Positions 1-9,121 of a stretch of 31,428 bases of DNA are shown one piece after another. The stretch is taken from NCBI GenBank assembly GCA_040755755.1, contig JBFLZW010000014.1, positions 1 to 31,428 on the forward strand, given 5' to 3'. The translations under genes were made by a program, and so were the position numbers. Position 1 is the first letter of the stretch, and every line of letters begins with the position of its first letter. The notes under the pieces were generated by a model. The model worked only from the letters and a program-made list of their open reading frames with translations, did no database searches and was not told where the DNA came from. This DNA comes from a bacterium. GTDB lineage: Bacteria > SZUA-182 > DTGQ01.

Positions 1-127
1 TGTTTTTTATCCACCTTAAGGCTGCAAACTCGTCCACCGACATGGTCACTTTTTAATTTTTTAACTTATCCTACTTTTAACTATATAAAATATACTTTGT
101 CGATATAAAAATTAATAAAACTAAATG

Positions 128-401
128 GAATGGCACTTACATAAGCCAAGCTTATAATATAGAGAGGACACAAAGCACACAGGGAAAAAAGATCTCCCGC
201 AGAGACGCAGAGACGCAGAGAACAACCAATCCGGCAAGGTCCTGATGAAAGTCGGGATATATCGATGTGTCAACGGCCTGGAAGCAAGCAAAAAGTAAAA
301 AGGCACAAGGAGGAACTTGTTTTACTTTTACTTTTCAATGATATCCTCTGCGTCTCAGCGTCTCTGCGGGAGAATTACTAATTCTTATGTAAGTGCCATT
401 C
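128..401. mobile_element. MITE-like element, 18-bp TIRs, 10-bp target duplication
   Basis: A 274-bp non-autonomous element. The left end (128-145) reads GAATGGCACTTACATAAG and the right end (384-401) is its exact reverse complement. The direct repeat AAACTAAATG flanks it immediately on both sides (118-127 and 402-411), as expected of a 10-bp target-site duplication. There is no transposase inside. The interior has a second inverted repeat (194-220 against 346-372), so the whole unit could fold into one long hairpin. A 10-bp duplication falls within the range seen for IS4-family transposases, but assigning a parent element is a guess. The perfect ends and perfect duplication suggest recent insertion. 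Confidence 0.85.
194..372. repeat. Subterminal inverted repeat of the MITE
   Basis: Positions 194-220 contain overlapping copies of CGCAGAGA, and 346-372 hold the reverse complement with one mismatch in 27. The arms lie inside the 18-bp terminal repeats. Similar CGCAGAGACGCAGAG strings are common dispersed repeats in environmental bacterial genomes, from general knowledge. Here they appear to be part of the mobile unit. Confidence 0.75.
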
Positions 402-581
402 AAACTAAATGCCAATCTAACCATTTAATCTTCTTCCGGCTTCCAACTCTTGATTCCTGGCTCTTCTTGCACCAAAGTTTGAACAAAATTTCTATTGTAC
501 GGGCAGTAAGGGCCTAACCAAATAGCCTCACCAAAAGATATTAGTCACTCTCAAGTTCTCACTATATTATTATACACCAAA

Positions 582-2777
582 TCAGGAGGATGGGTCTCCA
601 GTTCCCGAGCTCTTCTGCCTGCATTGATCCAGCAGCATGCGGGCCTGCCAGAAGTTCGGTTCCAGTTGGATGGCTTCCTGAAGGTGCTCGATGGCTTTAT
701 CCAGGCGGTTGAGTTTGAGAAAGGTGCAGCCGAGATTAAAATGGGCTTCGGCATTTTGGGGATTGATTTCCAGAGCTTTTTGCCATTCCCGGATGGCCTG
801 CTCCGGCTGGTTGGTTTTGAGATAGATATTACCCAGGCCCATGTGGGCGGCCAGGTATCCGGGGTCCAGAGTGAGGGAGCGCTGGTATTCCTGCTGAGCC
901 AGGCTATACTGCCCAAGCATTTCGCAGGCTATGGCAAGGTTGGTATGGGCCACGACCTGCGTTGCCGGGTCGGGTTTGAGCTGGAGCAGTTTTTCGAATT
1001 GCTCTCTGGCCTCCTGATAGCGGTTGTTCTTCAGATATATCCCTCCCAGGTTATTGTAGGACAGGGTGCTGGCAGGATGGAGCTTGATATCCATCCGGTA
1101 TTCAGCCAGAGCCTGATCGAACTTGCCCAATTTCTCGTAGATTATACCAAGGTTATTATGAATATTGATGAACCGGGGGTCCTGATCGGCCACCTGCTGA
1201 AATTCTTTCAGGGCTTCCTCAAGAAGGCCGGTCTTTTCGAGGGCGGAAGCCAACAGGAAGCGGGCCAGGATATTTTTGGAGTCTTTCCGGAGCAGATGGC
1301 GAAAGGAGGTGATTGCCGCCTGGTATTGTCCAGCGGAGAATTGTTCGCTTCCCTGATCGAAGAGGGTCAGGGTATCGATCATATCCTTGGGATCAGGGGG
1401 GGAATCGGGACGGTCGGCAATAATGCGGACTGTCTGGATATATCCCAGCCCTTCGAGCCGTGTCCGGGTTGCTGCATCTATCTCCACGGGCTTACTGGCA
1501 TGATGCTCAGGAGGGGCGGCAGCCAGAAAAGCGTGAAGTATTTTCCCCAGATTTTGAGCCTGTTCCGGATATTGCTCCAGCACATTCTGCAGTTCATGCG
1601 GATCAGCCGATAAATCGTATAATTCCAGGCGGGGTGCCCGGATATATTTCCATTTCCGGGTTCGCACCCCTTCCAGCCTGCTCCAGCCAAAATTGGCTTC
1701 CGGAAACCGGGTTTCCAGAAAAATCCTGTCATCACTCAGAGGATCCGCCCCGCTTCGGTTCATCTGCGTGAGCAGGCTTAATCCCTGCAATCCCGCAGGC
1801 TGGGGAATTTTGAGGAGGTCCAGGACCGTTGGCAGGATATCCAGCGTCTTGACTGGCCGAGAATAGACCAGCCCTTCAGGCAGCCCCGGATAGCGCAGAA
1901 TCAGAGGGACCCTCACCGTGGCATCGTAGAGAAAGATGCCGTGAGTGTTTTCCCGGTGCTCGCCGAGGCTCTCCCCATGATCGGCCACCAGCACGATCAG
2001 GGTGTCATTCAATCTGTTAATCGCTGCCAGTTCCCTGAGCAGGAGCCCGACACAATGGTCCGTGTACGCGATTTCTCCATCGTAAGGCCGGTCAGGGTAC
2101 CTGCTCCGGAACGGCTGGGGAGGGTCGTACTTGGTATGGGGATCAAAGTAATGCACCCAGAGGAAGAAGCGGTCAGGGTTTTTATTTTTCAGCCACTTGA
2201 TACTTTCTTCAGTTACTATTTCGCCCCGCCGCTCATTATACAGCCAGAAGGCTTCATGCTCGGAGGATCCGGTCTCCCTATCCGGCGAAAGGGAATCATC
2301 GAACCATTCAAAACCCTGGTCAAGGCCAAATTGCCTGCTCAGGACAAAGGCTCCGACAAAGGCTGCCGTAGTCAATCCCTGCTGCTGTAAAATCTGCGCC
2401 AGAGTCCTGGCGGATGCATCCAGCCGGTACTCCCCGTTGTTTACCACTCCATGCACGGCAGGGTACAGGCCGGTCATGATAGTGGCATGAGAGGGGAGCG
2501 TGATCGGCACCGGGGTGAAGGCCCATTCGAACCGAATGCCCTCTTTGGCAAGGGAATCGATGGCCGGAGTGTCTATCCCGGTGTATCCATAGCAACTGAG
2601 ATGATCGGCCCGCAGGGTGTCGATAGTAATCAGCAGCACATTCCTGGGCGGGTGTATCCCGCCGTCTTGAGGGGCCTGCTGCCTCTGAGCGCGTCTGCAT
2701 CCCGCTCCCATGGACAGGCAGAGCAGGAAGATGATAAGGATATGAATATGGCACAAATGATCCGCTGTTTTTCCCAT
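582..2777 (-). CDS. Sulfatase-fold lipoprotein with C-terminal TPR repeats
   Basis: 731 residues. The N-terminus has a hydrophobic stretch ending in a plausible lipobox (GAGC, Cys27), so the protein is probably a lipoprotein. The sulfatase/alkaline phosphatase fold covers roughly residues 45-400: a metal-binding start (ITIDTLRAD, Asp53) and a downstream VADHGESLGEH segment are clear. The nucleophile motif reads TLPSH at 93-97. The formylglycine Cys/Ser of true sulfatases is therefore a Thr and the usual Arg is a His, which favours a phosphodiesterase or phosphotransferase-like activity with Thr as nucleophile. From about residue 455 to the end come about seven TPR units, a protein-interaction scaffold. 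The ATG lies 104 bp downstream of the beta-helix gene, across a repeat hairpin. Shine-Dalgarno support is weak. Family call is strong; substrate unknown. Confidence 0.9.
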   Translation of the reverse strand: MGKTADHLCHIHILIIFLLCLSMGAGCRRAQRQQAPQDGGIHPPRNVLLITIDTLRADHLSCYGYTGIDTPAIDSLAKEGIRFEWAFTPVPITLPSHATIMTGLYPAVHGVVNNGEYRLDASARTLAQILQQQGLTTAAFVGAFVLSRQFGLDQGFEWFDDSLSPDRETGSSEHEAFWLYNERRGEIVTEESIKWLKNKNPDRFFLWVHYFDPHTKYDPPQPFRSRYPDRPYDGEIAYTDHCVGLLLRELAAINRLNDTLIVLVADHGESLGEHRENTHGIFLYDATVRVPLILRYPGLPEGLVYSRPVKTLDILPTVLDLLKIPQPAGLQGLSLLTQMNRSGADPLSDDRIFLETRFPEANFGWSRLEGVRTRKWKYIRAPRLELYDLSADPHELQNVLEQYPEQAQNLGKILHAFLAAAPPEHHASKPVEIDAATRTRLEGLGYIQTVRIIADRPDSPPDPKDMIDTLTLFDQGSEQFSAGQYQAAITSFRHLLRKDSKNILARFLLASALEKTGLLEEALKEFQQVADQDPRFINIHNNLGIIYEKLGKFDQALAEYRMDIKLHPASTLSYNNLGGIYLKNNRYQEAREQFEKLLQLKPDPATQVVAHTNLAIACEMLGQYSLAQQEYQRSLTLDPGYLAAHMGLGNIYLKTNQPEQAIREWQKALEINPQNAEAHFNLGCTFLKLNRLDKAIEHLQEAIQLEPNFWQARMLLDQCRQKSSGTGDPSS

Positions 2778-2833
2778 CTATGACCCTGAATCGGCAAGCC
2801 GGGCCGCTTTAATCGGCTGCCGCTGTGCAAAGA

Positions 2834-2895
2834 AGTGATCAGTCATCAGTTTTTTACTGACCACTGATCACTGATTACTGATCACTGATCACTGA
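2834..2895. repeat. Heptanucleotide repeat array with hairpin
   Basis: Six consecutive heptamers of consensus YYACTGA occupy 2854-2895. An inverted arm of the same unit lies at 2834-2850, so 2834-2850 can pair with 2856-2872 (15 of 17 positions) around a short T-rich loop. The array sits between two minus-strand genes and overlaps the last codons of the beta-helix gene: its final residues SDQ and the TGA stop are written in the repeat unit. The same heptamer family occurs at 12481-12536 inside the subtilase. The hairpin could slow or end transcription, but no clean U-tract follows it on the minus strand. Confidence 0.8.
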
Positions 2896-5647
2896 ACTTA
2901 AATGCCCGGGGGGGCCTCATCGCCGATAGGGCTACATCTACCTGGCCTTTGATCAGTGATCCATCCTTCAGAAGACCGGAAAGAGTAAGGCAAATCATTC
3001 CCTCCTGAACTTCCCTGAGCGCTAATGATCTCATGACCTGTTGATTATTGAATGTCAGTATCAGATCATTATACCCGTCACCACTGAGGTCCTGAACGTT
3101 GATGGAGGGTGTACTCCTGACCGGGATATCTGCATAGCTCCAGCGGGCAGGTGCAATGTTTTCTCCAATGCCCTTACGGCCAAGCAGAATAGTTTCCGGA
3201 TCTATGGCCGTAACGTCAAGCCCCTCCCTGCCCAGAACGACAAGCTGTATCTTTCTGCCTCTCAGGAAATCGGGTGATTCTCCCGGATAAAGGCCAAGGG
3301 ATATCCAGATAATAGGTGGAACAAATCCGCGGTACTCATAAGCTTCCATATCATATCTGGCTACGCCGTCGCTGTCTCCATCCCAGGGCCGCACTTCACC
3401 GTCCCGGTCATTCTCAGCGCCGGGAATTGCCGGATCATTTCCGGCATCGATGCAGGGGGAGCCGTATTGTAAATGATAATCGCCATTGATTAAATCAGCA
3501 AACAGGGGTGGCAGACTGATATTGCCTGATCCCTGATATCCACCCTGAATATTGGAATAGGAAATTTTCAGGGAGCTTGCAGACAACTGGTTTACAACCT
3601 TTACGTCCCGGTATCCTCTTAAGATGCCTGACCTGGTAATCCTGGAAATCTTATCCCCGACTTCATTCGGAGCATTCCCCCAGAGAATGCAGTTGGTGAC
3701 AACCGGCGAGGATTGATCACTTAAGATGCCGCCACCTGACAGGGAGGCAGAATTACCGATGATGGTGCAATTGATGATTTTCGGTGAGGGGAAGTTGTAC
3801 TCTGGCGAGCTCGACAGGGTATATCCCGAGCAATTGATTCCCGCTCCAAGGCGGGCTGAATTCAGGGCCAGAACGCAGTTGGCAATAGTCCACCGGGTGG
3901 CAAAGCCGGTTATGGGCCAGGTACAGTAGATGCCGCCGCCGTAATCAGCCGAATTTCCGGTAATTGTGGAATTGCTGATATCCAGGGCATCGCACTGGCA
4001 GTAAATCCCCCCTCCCCGATGTGAAGCCTGGTTGAGGCTGATCGTACAATTGACGACTTTCGGCTGGTAGCACATCGAGCCAAAGCAACTGATCCCTCCG
4101 CCGCAGGGGGCAGAGTTATCCGTAATGATGCAGTTGGTTATTACCGGAGCGGAGTTGCAGCAGAATATCCCGCCGCCGCCGTTGAAGTCCTCATCCTCTG
4201 ATGCCAGATTGCCGGTGGCGGAGTTCCCGGTGATCTGGCAGTCGGTAAGAGCTGGCCATGAGCGCTCACAGGAAATTCCTCCCCCAGAGGCGGCTGAATT
4301 TCCGCTGATCATGCACTTGACGATCGAAGGCGATGAGTTATGATTACAGAAAATTCCACCGCCCGATTCCACTGCCAAATTCTGTACCACCTGGCAATTA
4401 CTGATGGTAAGCGAGGAGTTAAGGCAGTGGATTCCTCCCCCGTACCTCTGGGCCGACCCATTCTGGATGGTAAAACCATCGAGGAGACCATTTGACCCTA
4501 TATTAATCAGGGTCAGAGCCGATCCTGTCTGAGAGCCGTCGATAATTGTGGAATTAGGGCCGCTCTGGCTGATGATGGCGATATCCTTCCCGCTCAGCAG
4601 AATATTTTCCCGGTACCTGCCTGGATAAACGACAATAGTGTCCCCCGGGAATGCCGAATCGATAGCCTGCTGAATAGTGGTAAAATCACAGCTCCCATCA
4701 GCAGCAACCGCAATCCTGGTCAATTCAGGCCCGTTACTCCCCTCTCCCCCGCAGGCTCCAATATCGGATCGGGAACCATCCGCATCGAGCAGCCGTGGAT
4801 GCCCGGCATCCCTGCAGGGAGAGGCAGTTTGCAGATGGTAATTACCAGCTTCAGGATCAATGAACAGCGGATCTGCATCGATATTTCCCGGTCCCGGACA
4901 GCCATGCTGAATATCACAGTAACTCACTTTCGGACCGGCTTCAGAATCCGCGGTTATCTCCGAACCATTGTCCCAGAAAATTGAGTTCAGGATGAAGGGT
5001 GAAGAGCAATGGCTGACAGAGATTCCCCCGCCGCTGGAAGCCGAGTTCCTGCTCACGACACACGAGGTGATGTCGGGTGAGGAATACCAGTCGCAGTATA
5101 TCCCGCCTCCCTTTTCAAAAGCCAGGTTTTCCATGATAATACAGTTAGTTATTTCAGGTGAGGCCTCAAGGCAATAAATTCCCCCGCCGAAAGGGGCCGA
5201 ATTGCCGACGATGGTACACTTTTTGATGAGCGGCGAGGAGGATTGACAGAAAATACCGCCGCCTTTGGTGAAGGGAGCTTTTGCCTGGCCGTTTCTTACC
5301 GTGACGCCGCTGAGCACGGATGAAGTTCCTTCTCCGTGTGCACAAGTGACCACACTTCCTGAATTTCCTCCATCGATAATAGTCGAAGCGACGATATCGG
5401 GATCGTTCGGGTCCCCGCTTCTTATAATAATGCCCTTGCCGCAAAAATCAATATTTTCCCGGTAAATTCCCGGCTGGATAATGATCACATCTCCATCAGC
5501 GGCAGCCTCGATCGCTGACTGAATAGTTCCGTAATCGCCGGGCACAAGCCGCTCTGCCGCCCGGGCAGGGGGAATCGGGAATATCACCACCGCAGCCACC
5601 CCCCCCAAAACCAACACCGAGAGTAAGCTCAATATCCTGTTGTTCAT
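2882..5647 (-). CDS. Exported right-handed parallel beta-helix protein, two cassettes
   Basis: 921 residues. A Sec signal peptide is clear (hydrophobic 5-24, likely cleavage ARA|AE near residue 31). Two homologous cassettes follow. Each opens with a TIQ-AI-A-GD-I-V-PG-YRENI segment (about residues 40 and 320), runs through many short rungs with repeated GGGI and SGNSA/TGNSA motifs typical of beta-helix and Pmp-like repeats, and closes with a PLF-D--NG-YHLQ--SPC-DAG segment. The last roughly 150 residues form a separate domain with a calcium-loop-like DLSGDGYNDL sequence. Such proteins are usually secreted or surface carbohydrate-active or adhesive factors; no catalytic residues can be assigned here. 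A good AGGAG ribosome site precedes the ATG. The gene lies 42 bp after the alpha/beta hydrolase gene, probably co-transcribed. The 3' end runs into the heptamer array. Confidence 0.88.
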   Translation of the reverse strand: MNNRILSLLSVLVLGGVAAVVIFPIPPARAAERLVPGDYGTIQSAIEAAADGDVIIIQPGIYRENIDFCGKGIIIRSGDPNDPDIVASTIIDGGNSGSVVTCAHGEGTSSVLSGVTVRNGQAKAPFTKGGGIFCQSSSPLIKKCTIVGNSAPFGGGIYCLEASPEITNCIIMENLAFEKGGGIYCDWYSSPDITSCVVSRNSASSGGGISVSHCSSPFILNSIFWDNGSEITADSEAGPKVSYCDIQHGCPGPGNIDADPLFIDPEAGNYHLQTASPCRDAGHPRLLDADGSRSDIGACGGEGSNGPELTRIAVAADGSCDFTTIQQAIDSAFPGDTIVVYPGRYRENILLSGKDIAIISQSGPNSTIIDGSQTGSALTLINIGSNGLLDGFTIQNGSAQRYGGGIHCLNSSLTISNCQVVQNLAVESGGGIFCNHNSSPSIVKCMISGNSAASGGGISCERSWPALTDCQITGNSATGNLASEDEDFNGGGGIFCCNSAPVITNCIITDNSAPCGGGISCFGSMCYQPKVVNCTISLNQASHRGGGIYCQCDALDISNSTITGNSADYGGGIYCTWPITGFATRWTIANCVLALNSARLGAGINCSGYTLSSSPEYNFPSPKIINCTIIGNSASLSGGGILSDQSSPVVTNCILWGNAPNEVGDKISRITRSGILRGYRDVKVVNQLSASSLKISYSNIQGGYQGSGNISLPPLFADLINGDYHLQYGSPCIDAGNDPAIPGAENDRDGEVRPWDGDSDGVARYDMEAYEYRGFVPPIIWISLGLYPGESPDFLRGRKIQLVVLGREGLDVTAIDPETILLGRKGIGENIAPARWSYADIPVRSTPSINVQDLSGDGYNDLILTFNNQQVMRSLALREVQEGMICLTLSGLLKDGSLIKGQVDVALSAMRPPRAFKFSDQ

Positions 5648-5689
5648 TGTTTTTCTCCTTTCTGGATAGGCAGGTGCACGATGGATGCA

Positions 5690-6706
5690 TCAGGGGTTGT
5701 CCGTGACGATCAATTCCTTTACCGGCAGTCCATCACTCCATACTCCCATGAAGCGCTGCTGCGGAGTATTGCCGAGGGCATATTCCCAGTTCTTCTGGTA
5801 AAAGGCGGCGTCAGTGAGAGCATCGAACAATTTCCACAGGCAATAGTAATCAAGAGCATTCGGGCCGGCGGCAGACCGTAGCCCGGTATCGGCAGCCGAG
5901 CAGGCAGGAGTAAAATGATCTGCCTTCAGGGGGGGAGATCCACGGTAATCCGAAACCATGATGATATAATCTTTTTTCTCCAGGGGGATCTGCGGTATCC
6001 GGTAAAATATCTCTTTGGCAGCCCGGTCACCGGAAACAAAATCCTGATCACCTACCATCAGGAGCACAAGAGTATCCGCCGAAATAGCCGAAAGGTCTTC
6101 GAGGGGAACTGTGCTTGTCCATCCCGGCTCAATAGACATGATCGCTCCTGGAACGGGAAGACCGGACTGTACAGCCAGGGCAGCCAGATTGACAGCTATT
6201 ATCCCGCCGGTTGAATGACCCACGACAGCAAATTTGCCAAGGTCCGGCCTGACATGATTTTTGGCCTTCAATATTTCCAGTGAATTCTGCACCGAGCGAA
6301 TGGTATTCGAGGTGAAATCTTTGGGTTTGGAAAAATAGGACTGGTAGGCTGGAAAGATGACGATATTGCCCTTTCTGACGATATGCTCGATCCAGGCGCC
6401 ATATGAGCTGGGCCTCAGTGCATCCCATCCATGCAGGAAGACGATTAAAGGTGCCGTCTCAGGCCGTGGTGAATCCGGCTCAAAGAGATGATACCGCAGG
6501 GCACCGGAACCATAGACATTGCTGATGACCTTGCCGTGAGGGTAGTCTGCACCGCCAAGTCCCGATGATGGCTGAGGAGGTCCGGTAGTGGCAAAGACAA
6601 GGGAGAAGGTGACAAAGAGTATGAAAGGAAGACAAAGAAATACCCGGACGATTCGCAAGTACCTGTTCTGGAAAGCAGAGCTCATGCTCTGGCTTGCTGG
6701 AGGCAT
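5690..6706 (-). CDS. Exported or membrane-anchored alpha/beta hydrolase
   Basis: 338 residues from the ATG at 6706, chosen because GAGGAG lies six bases upstream; an in-frame ATG at 6802 has no such site and would add 32 unlikely residues. A hydrophobic segment (about residues 17-38) acts as signal peptide or anchor. The fold shows an oxyanion-type FLHGWDA segment and the nucleophile elbow GHSTGG (Ser165). VGDQDF and ADHFTP toward the C-terminus are the likely Asp and His of the triad. The sequence resembles the dienelactone-hydrolase/chlorophyllase/polyester-hydrolase group, so an extracytoplasmic esterase is plausible; the substrate is unknown. The start of the beta-helix gene follows after 42 bp, suggesting an operon of exported proteins. 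Confidence 0.87.
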   Translation of the reverse strand: MPPASQSMSSAFQNRYLRIVRVFLCLPFILFVTFSLVFATTGPPQPSSGLGGADYPHGKVISNVYGSGALRYHLFEPDSPRPETAPLIVFLHGWDALRPSSYGAWIEHIVRKGNIVIFPAYQSYFSKPKDFTSNTIRSVQNSLEILKAKNHVRPDLGKFAVVGHSTGGIIAVNLAALAVQSGLPVPGAIMSIEPGWTSTVPLEDLSAISADTLVLLMVGDQDFVSGDRAAKEIFYRIPQIPLEKKDYIIMVSDYRGSPPLKADHFTPACSAADTGLRSAAGPNALDYYCLWKLFDALTDAAFYQKNWEYALGNTPQQRFMGVWSDGLPVKELIVTDNP

Positions 6707-6968
6707 TTTCATCTCCTCTTTGAGGCTTGTGGCTTTTTTGGTTGTAAGGCCTGTCAGTTGACAATAAGGGTAATTCTCATGATACTCAGGGTTGAAAACC
6801 ACACCCTTGAGGAAGAACTGGATACTGCCGATGGCAAAACCTGCAAAATGTATGAGAAAGTTATTTGAGATAAAATAGTGATTACTTTTTCGGCCTCTCT
6901 TCCTGAGAAGAACTACCCTTATCGTGGTGGGGAGATGAAAAGATTTTGAACGGGCTCTGGAGCAGATT

Positions 6969-8765
6969 TCAATCGGAATCCGCCTTGAGCACCGATAAAA
7001 AGGCTTTTTGAGGGATCTCTACCGAGCCGATCATCTTCATGCGCTTTTTACCCTTTTTCTGCTTTTCCAGCAGCTTTCGCTTCCGGGTAATATCCCCGCC
7101 GTAGCATTTGGCCAGAACATCCTTGCGAAAAGGCGAGATGGTGGTCCGGGCGATGATGGCTCCGCCGATAGCTCCCTGAATGGCGATTTTAAACATCTGT
7201 CGCGGTATCTCATCCCTGAGCCGCTCGCAGGCATGGAGGGCGCGGGCGCGGGCATGATCCCGGTGGACGAGCTGGGCAAGCGCATCCACCTTCTCTCCAT
7301 TGACCAGAATATCGACTTTGACCAGATCCGTCTCGCGATAGTCCAGAATTTCGTAGTCAAAGGAGCCATACCCCTGAGTCAGGCTTTTGAGCTTATCGTA
7401 GAAATCGTAGACAACTTCTGCCAGCGGCAATTCGAAAACCATTTCAACCCGGCCCGGTCCCGTATAATGATACCCCGTATTGATACCGCGCCGCTCAAGA
7501 CACAGCTTCATGACCGCGCCCAGGTAGCGGTCGGGAATGATGATTGTGGCTTTGATAAAAGGCTCTTCCACCTTGTCGATCGAGGTGGGGTCTGGATACA
7601 GGGCCGGATTGTCGATCGTGATTTTCCCTTCCTTTTTCAGAGTAACCTGGTAGCGGACCGTAGGGGCGGTCATGATCAGGGACAGGTCATATTCCCTTTC
7701 CAGTCGCTCCTGGACAATCTCAAGGTGCAAAAGGCCCAGAAAGCCGCAGCGAAATCCCATGCCCAGAGCCGCTGAAACATCTTTCTCAAAGGAGAGAGCC
7801 GCGTCGTTCAATTTATATTTCTCCAGGGCCACTGCCAGGTCTTCATATTCATCGGTCGAGACCGGATAGAGAGAGGAAAAAACCACCGGCTTGGCTGCCC
7901 GGAATCCTGCCAGGGGCTTGTCGGTCGGACGGTCGGCCAGCGTGATCGTATCCCCGACCCGGGCATCGCTGACAGTCTTGACACCGGCAATGATATAGCC
8001 CACCTCACCAGCCTGGAGATTTTGGGATTTTTCCCGCTTGAGGCAAAAATAACCGACCTCTTCCACCTTGTACTCAGCCCTGTTGGACAGCAACTGGATG
8101 GTATCGCCTGCCCGGACCTGCCCCTCGAAGATGCGGCAGAAGATGACCACTCCCCGGAAAGGGTCATACTGGGCATCGAAAATCAGGGCTGAGAGGGGAT
8201 TGTGCTCATCCCCCTTTGGCGGGGGCAGCCGGTGAACAATCGCCTCCAGGATCTCATCAATGCCGATTCCTTCCTTGGCTGAACAGCGAATGGCCTCATC
8301 AGGATTCAGTCCCAGTTCCGAATCGATCTGCTCCAGAACCCGGTCGATATCGGCTGAAGGCAGGTCGATCTTGTTAATGACCGGGATAATGGAAAGATCG
8401 TGCTCCATGGCCAGATAAAGATTGGCCAGGGTCTGGGCCTCCACTCCCTGGGAGGCATCGACCAGGAGCAGCACTCCCTCGCAGGATGCCAGTGCCCGTG
8501 ATACTTCGTAGGTGAAATCCACATGCCCGGGCGTATCGATCAGATTCAGCGTATACTTCTGGCCATCGCGGGCCTGGTAGGGGAGGCGTATGGCCTGGCT
8601 TTTAATGGTAATCCCCCGCTCCCGCTCAAGGTCCATGGTGTCCAGCATCTGATCCTTGAACATCCGGGGATCGATCACTCCGCTCTGCTGGATGAGCCGG
8701 TCAGCCAAGGTGGACTTTCCATGATCGATATGAGCTATGATGCTGAAATTACGAATTAAGTTCAT
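6969..8765 (-). CDS. lepA: Elongation factor 4 (LepA), ribosome-associated GTPase
   Basis: 598 residues, the normal length for LepA. The N-terminus is diagnostic: [19 protein letters not shown] carries the P-loop, followed by DTPGHVDF (G3) and NKIDLP (G4). The LepA-specific C-terminal domain ends in a Lys/Arg-rich region ([20 protein letters not shown]) that lies near the peptidyl-transferase centre in structures. LepA acts on ribosomes during initiation/elongation and subunit assembly. It is transcribed alone on the minus strand with a candidate promoter at 8838-8866. No lepB (signal peptidase) follows, unlike in enterobacteria. Confidence 0.98.
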   Translation of the reverse strand: MNLIRNFSIIAHIDHGKSTLADRLIQQSGVIDPRMFKDQMLDTMDLERERGITIKSQAIRLPYQARDGQKYTLNLIDTPGHVDFTYEVSRALASCEGVLLLVDASQGVEAQTLANLYLAMEHDLSIIPVINKIDLPSADIDRVLEQIDSELGLNPDEAIRCSAKEGIGIDEILEAIVHRLPPPKGDEHNPLSALIFDAQYDPFRGVVIFCRIFEGQVRAGDTIQLLSNRAEYKVEEVGYFCLKREKSQNLQAGEVGYIIAGVKTVSDARVGDTITLADRPTDKPLAGFRAAKPVVFSSLYPVSTDEYEDLAVALEKYKLNDAALSFEKDVSAALGMGFRCGFLGLLHLEIVQERLEREYDLSLIMTAPTVRYQVTLKKEGKITIDNPALYPDPTSIDKVEEPFIKATIIIPDRYLGAVMKLCLERRGINTGYHYTGPGRVEMVFELPLAEVVYDFYDKLKSLTQGYGSFDYEILDYRETDLVKVDILVNGEKVDALAQLVHRDHARARALHACERLRDEIPRQMFKIAIQGAIGGAIIARTTISPFRKDVLAKCYGGDITRKRKLLEKQKKGKKRMKMIGSVEIPQKAFLSVLKADSD

Positions 8766-9121
8766 GGTTATATCTTGCTTCCCTGGTAAATTGCTCCTGA
8801 AAGATTGGTTAAAGATTGGTTAAGGTCATGAGTTTTCATGATAACCTATTTTGCATAAAGAATCAATCTCATTGAAACAGGGACAGATGTTCCCCATCTT
8901 GTATGGGAGCCTCTCTTCAACTTCTCCCCCTTGATGGGGTAGGTTGTGTGGGGGGTGATAGTTATCTTCACCATGCCTCATGGAGGAAAGGAACATGTGA
9001 GCCTGATCAGGCTAATTGATGGAGACTGGATATCAGGATATTTGGGGGATTGATAAAAAGAGTTGGCAAAGCGAGAGGTTGATATTGATAATCTATTGGA
9101 AAACAAAAAGAAGGTACTGGT
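8766..9121. other. Intergenic region between lepA and the primase relic
   Basis: About 350 bp without a supportable gene. It contains the candidate lepA promoter (8838-8866) and a tandem duplication of AAAGATTGGTT (8800-8821) in the lepA leader. It also has a small hairpin around 8892-8908, a CCATG-CCT-CATGG hairpin near 8971, and the perfect 14-bp palindrome AGCCTGATCAGGCT at 9000-9013. A short GTG-started frame near 8998 has a purine-rich site upstream but only 18 codons, and was not called. Confidence 0.5.
8838..8866 (-). promoter_or_regulatory. Candidate sigma70 promoter for lepA
   Basis: Read on the minus strand: -35 TTGATT (8861-8866), a 17-bp spacer, and -10 TATCAT (8838-8843). The leader to the lepA ATG is about 65-70 nt and includes a duplicated 11-bp sequence. 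Matches are 4/6 and 5/6 to consensus. Confidence 0.45.

Larger units (their letters stand above)
1..581. other. Non-coding left edge carrying a MITE
   Basis: No convincing gene is present. Positions 1-117 are AT-rich with no recognisable motif. Positions 128-401 are a complete MITE-like element, described separately. Positions 412-581 are plain intergenic sequence downstream of the minus-strand sulfatase/TPR gene, with no obvious terminator hairpin. The short open frames here coincide with the inverted repeats and have neither ribosome-binding sites nor recognisable protein content. Confidence 0.6.

Noticed and set aside
194-220. Possible CRISPR or tandem regulatory repeat
   Set aside because: It is a short overlapping repeat that forms one arm of an inverted repeat within a MITE.
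624-1613. Long plus-strand open frame (329 codons)
   Set aside because: It is antisense to the TPR part of the sulfatase gene, has no ribosome site, and its translation has no family features.
7008-7775. Plus-strand frame of 255 codons
   Set aside because: It is antisense to lepA, a certain gene, and reflects codon bias on the opposite strand.
8998-9054. GTG-started 18-codon frame with an upstream purine-rich site
   Set aside because: Too short and overlapping a palindrome, with no independent support.
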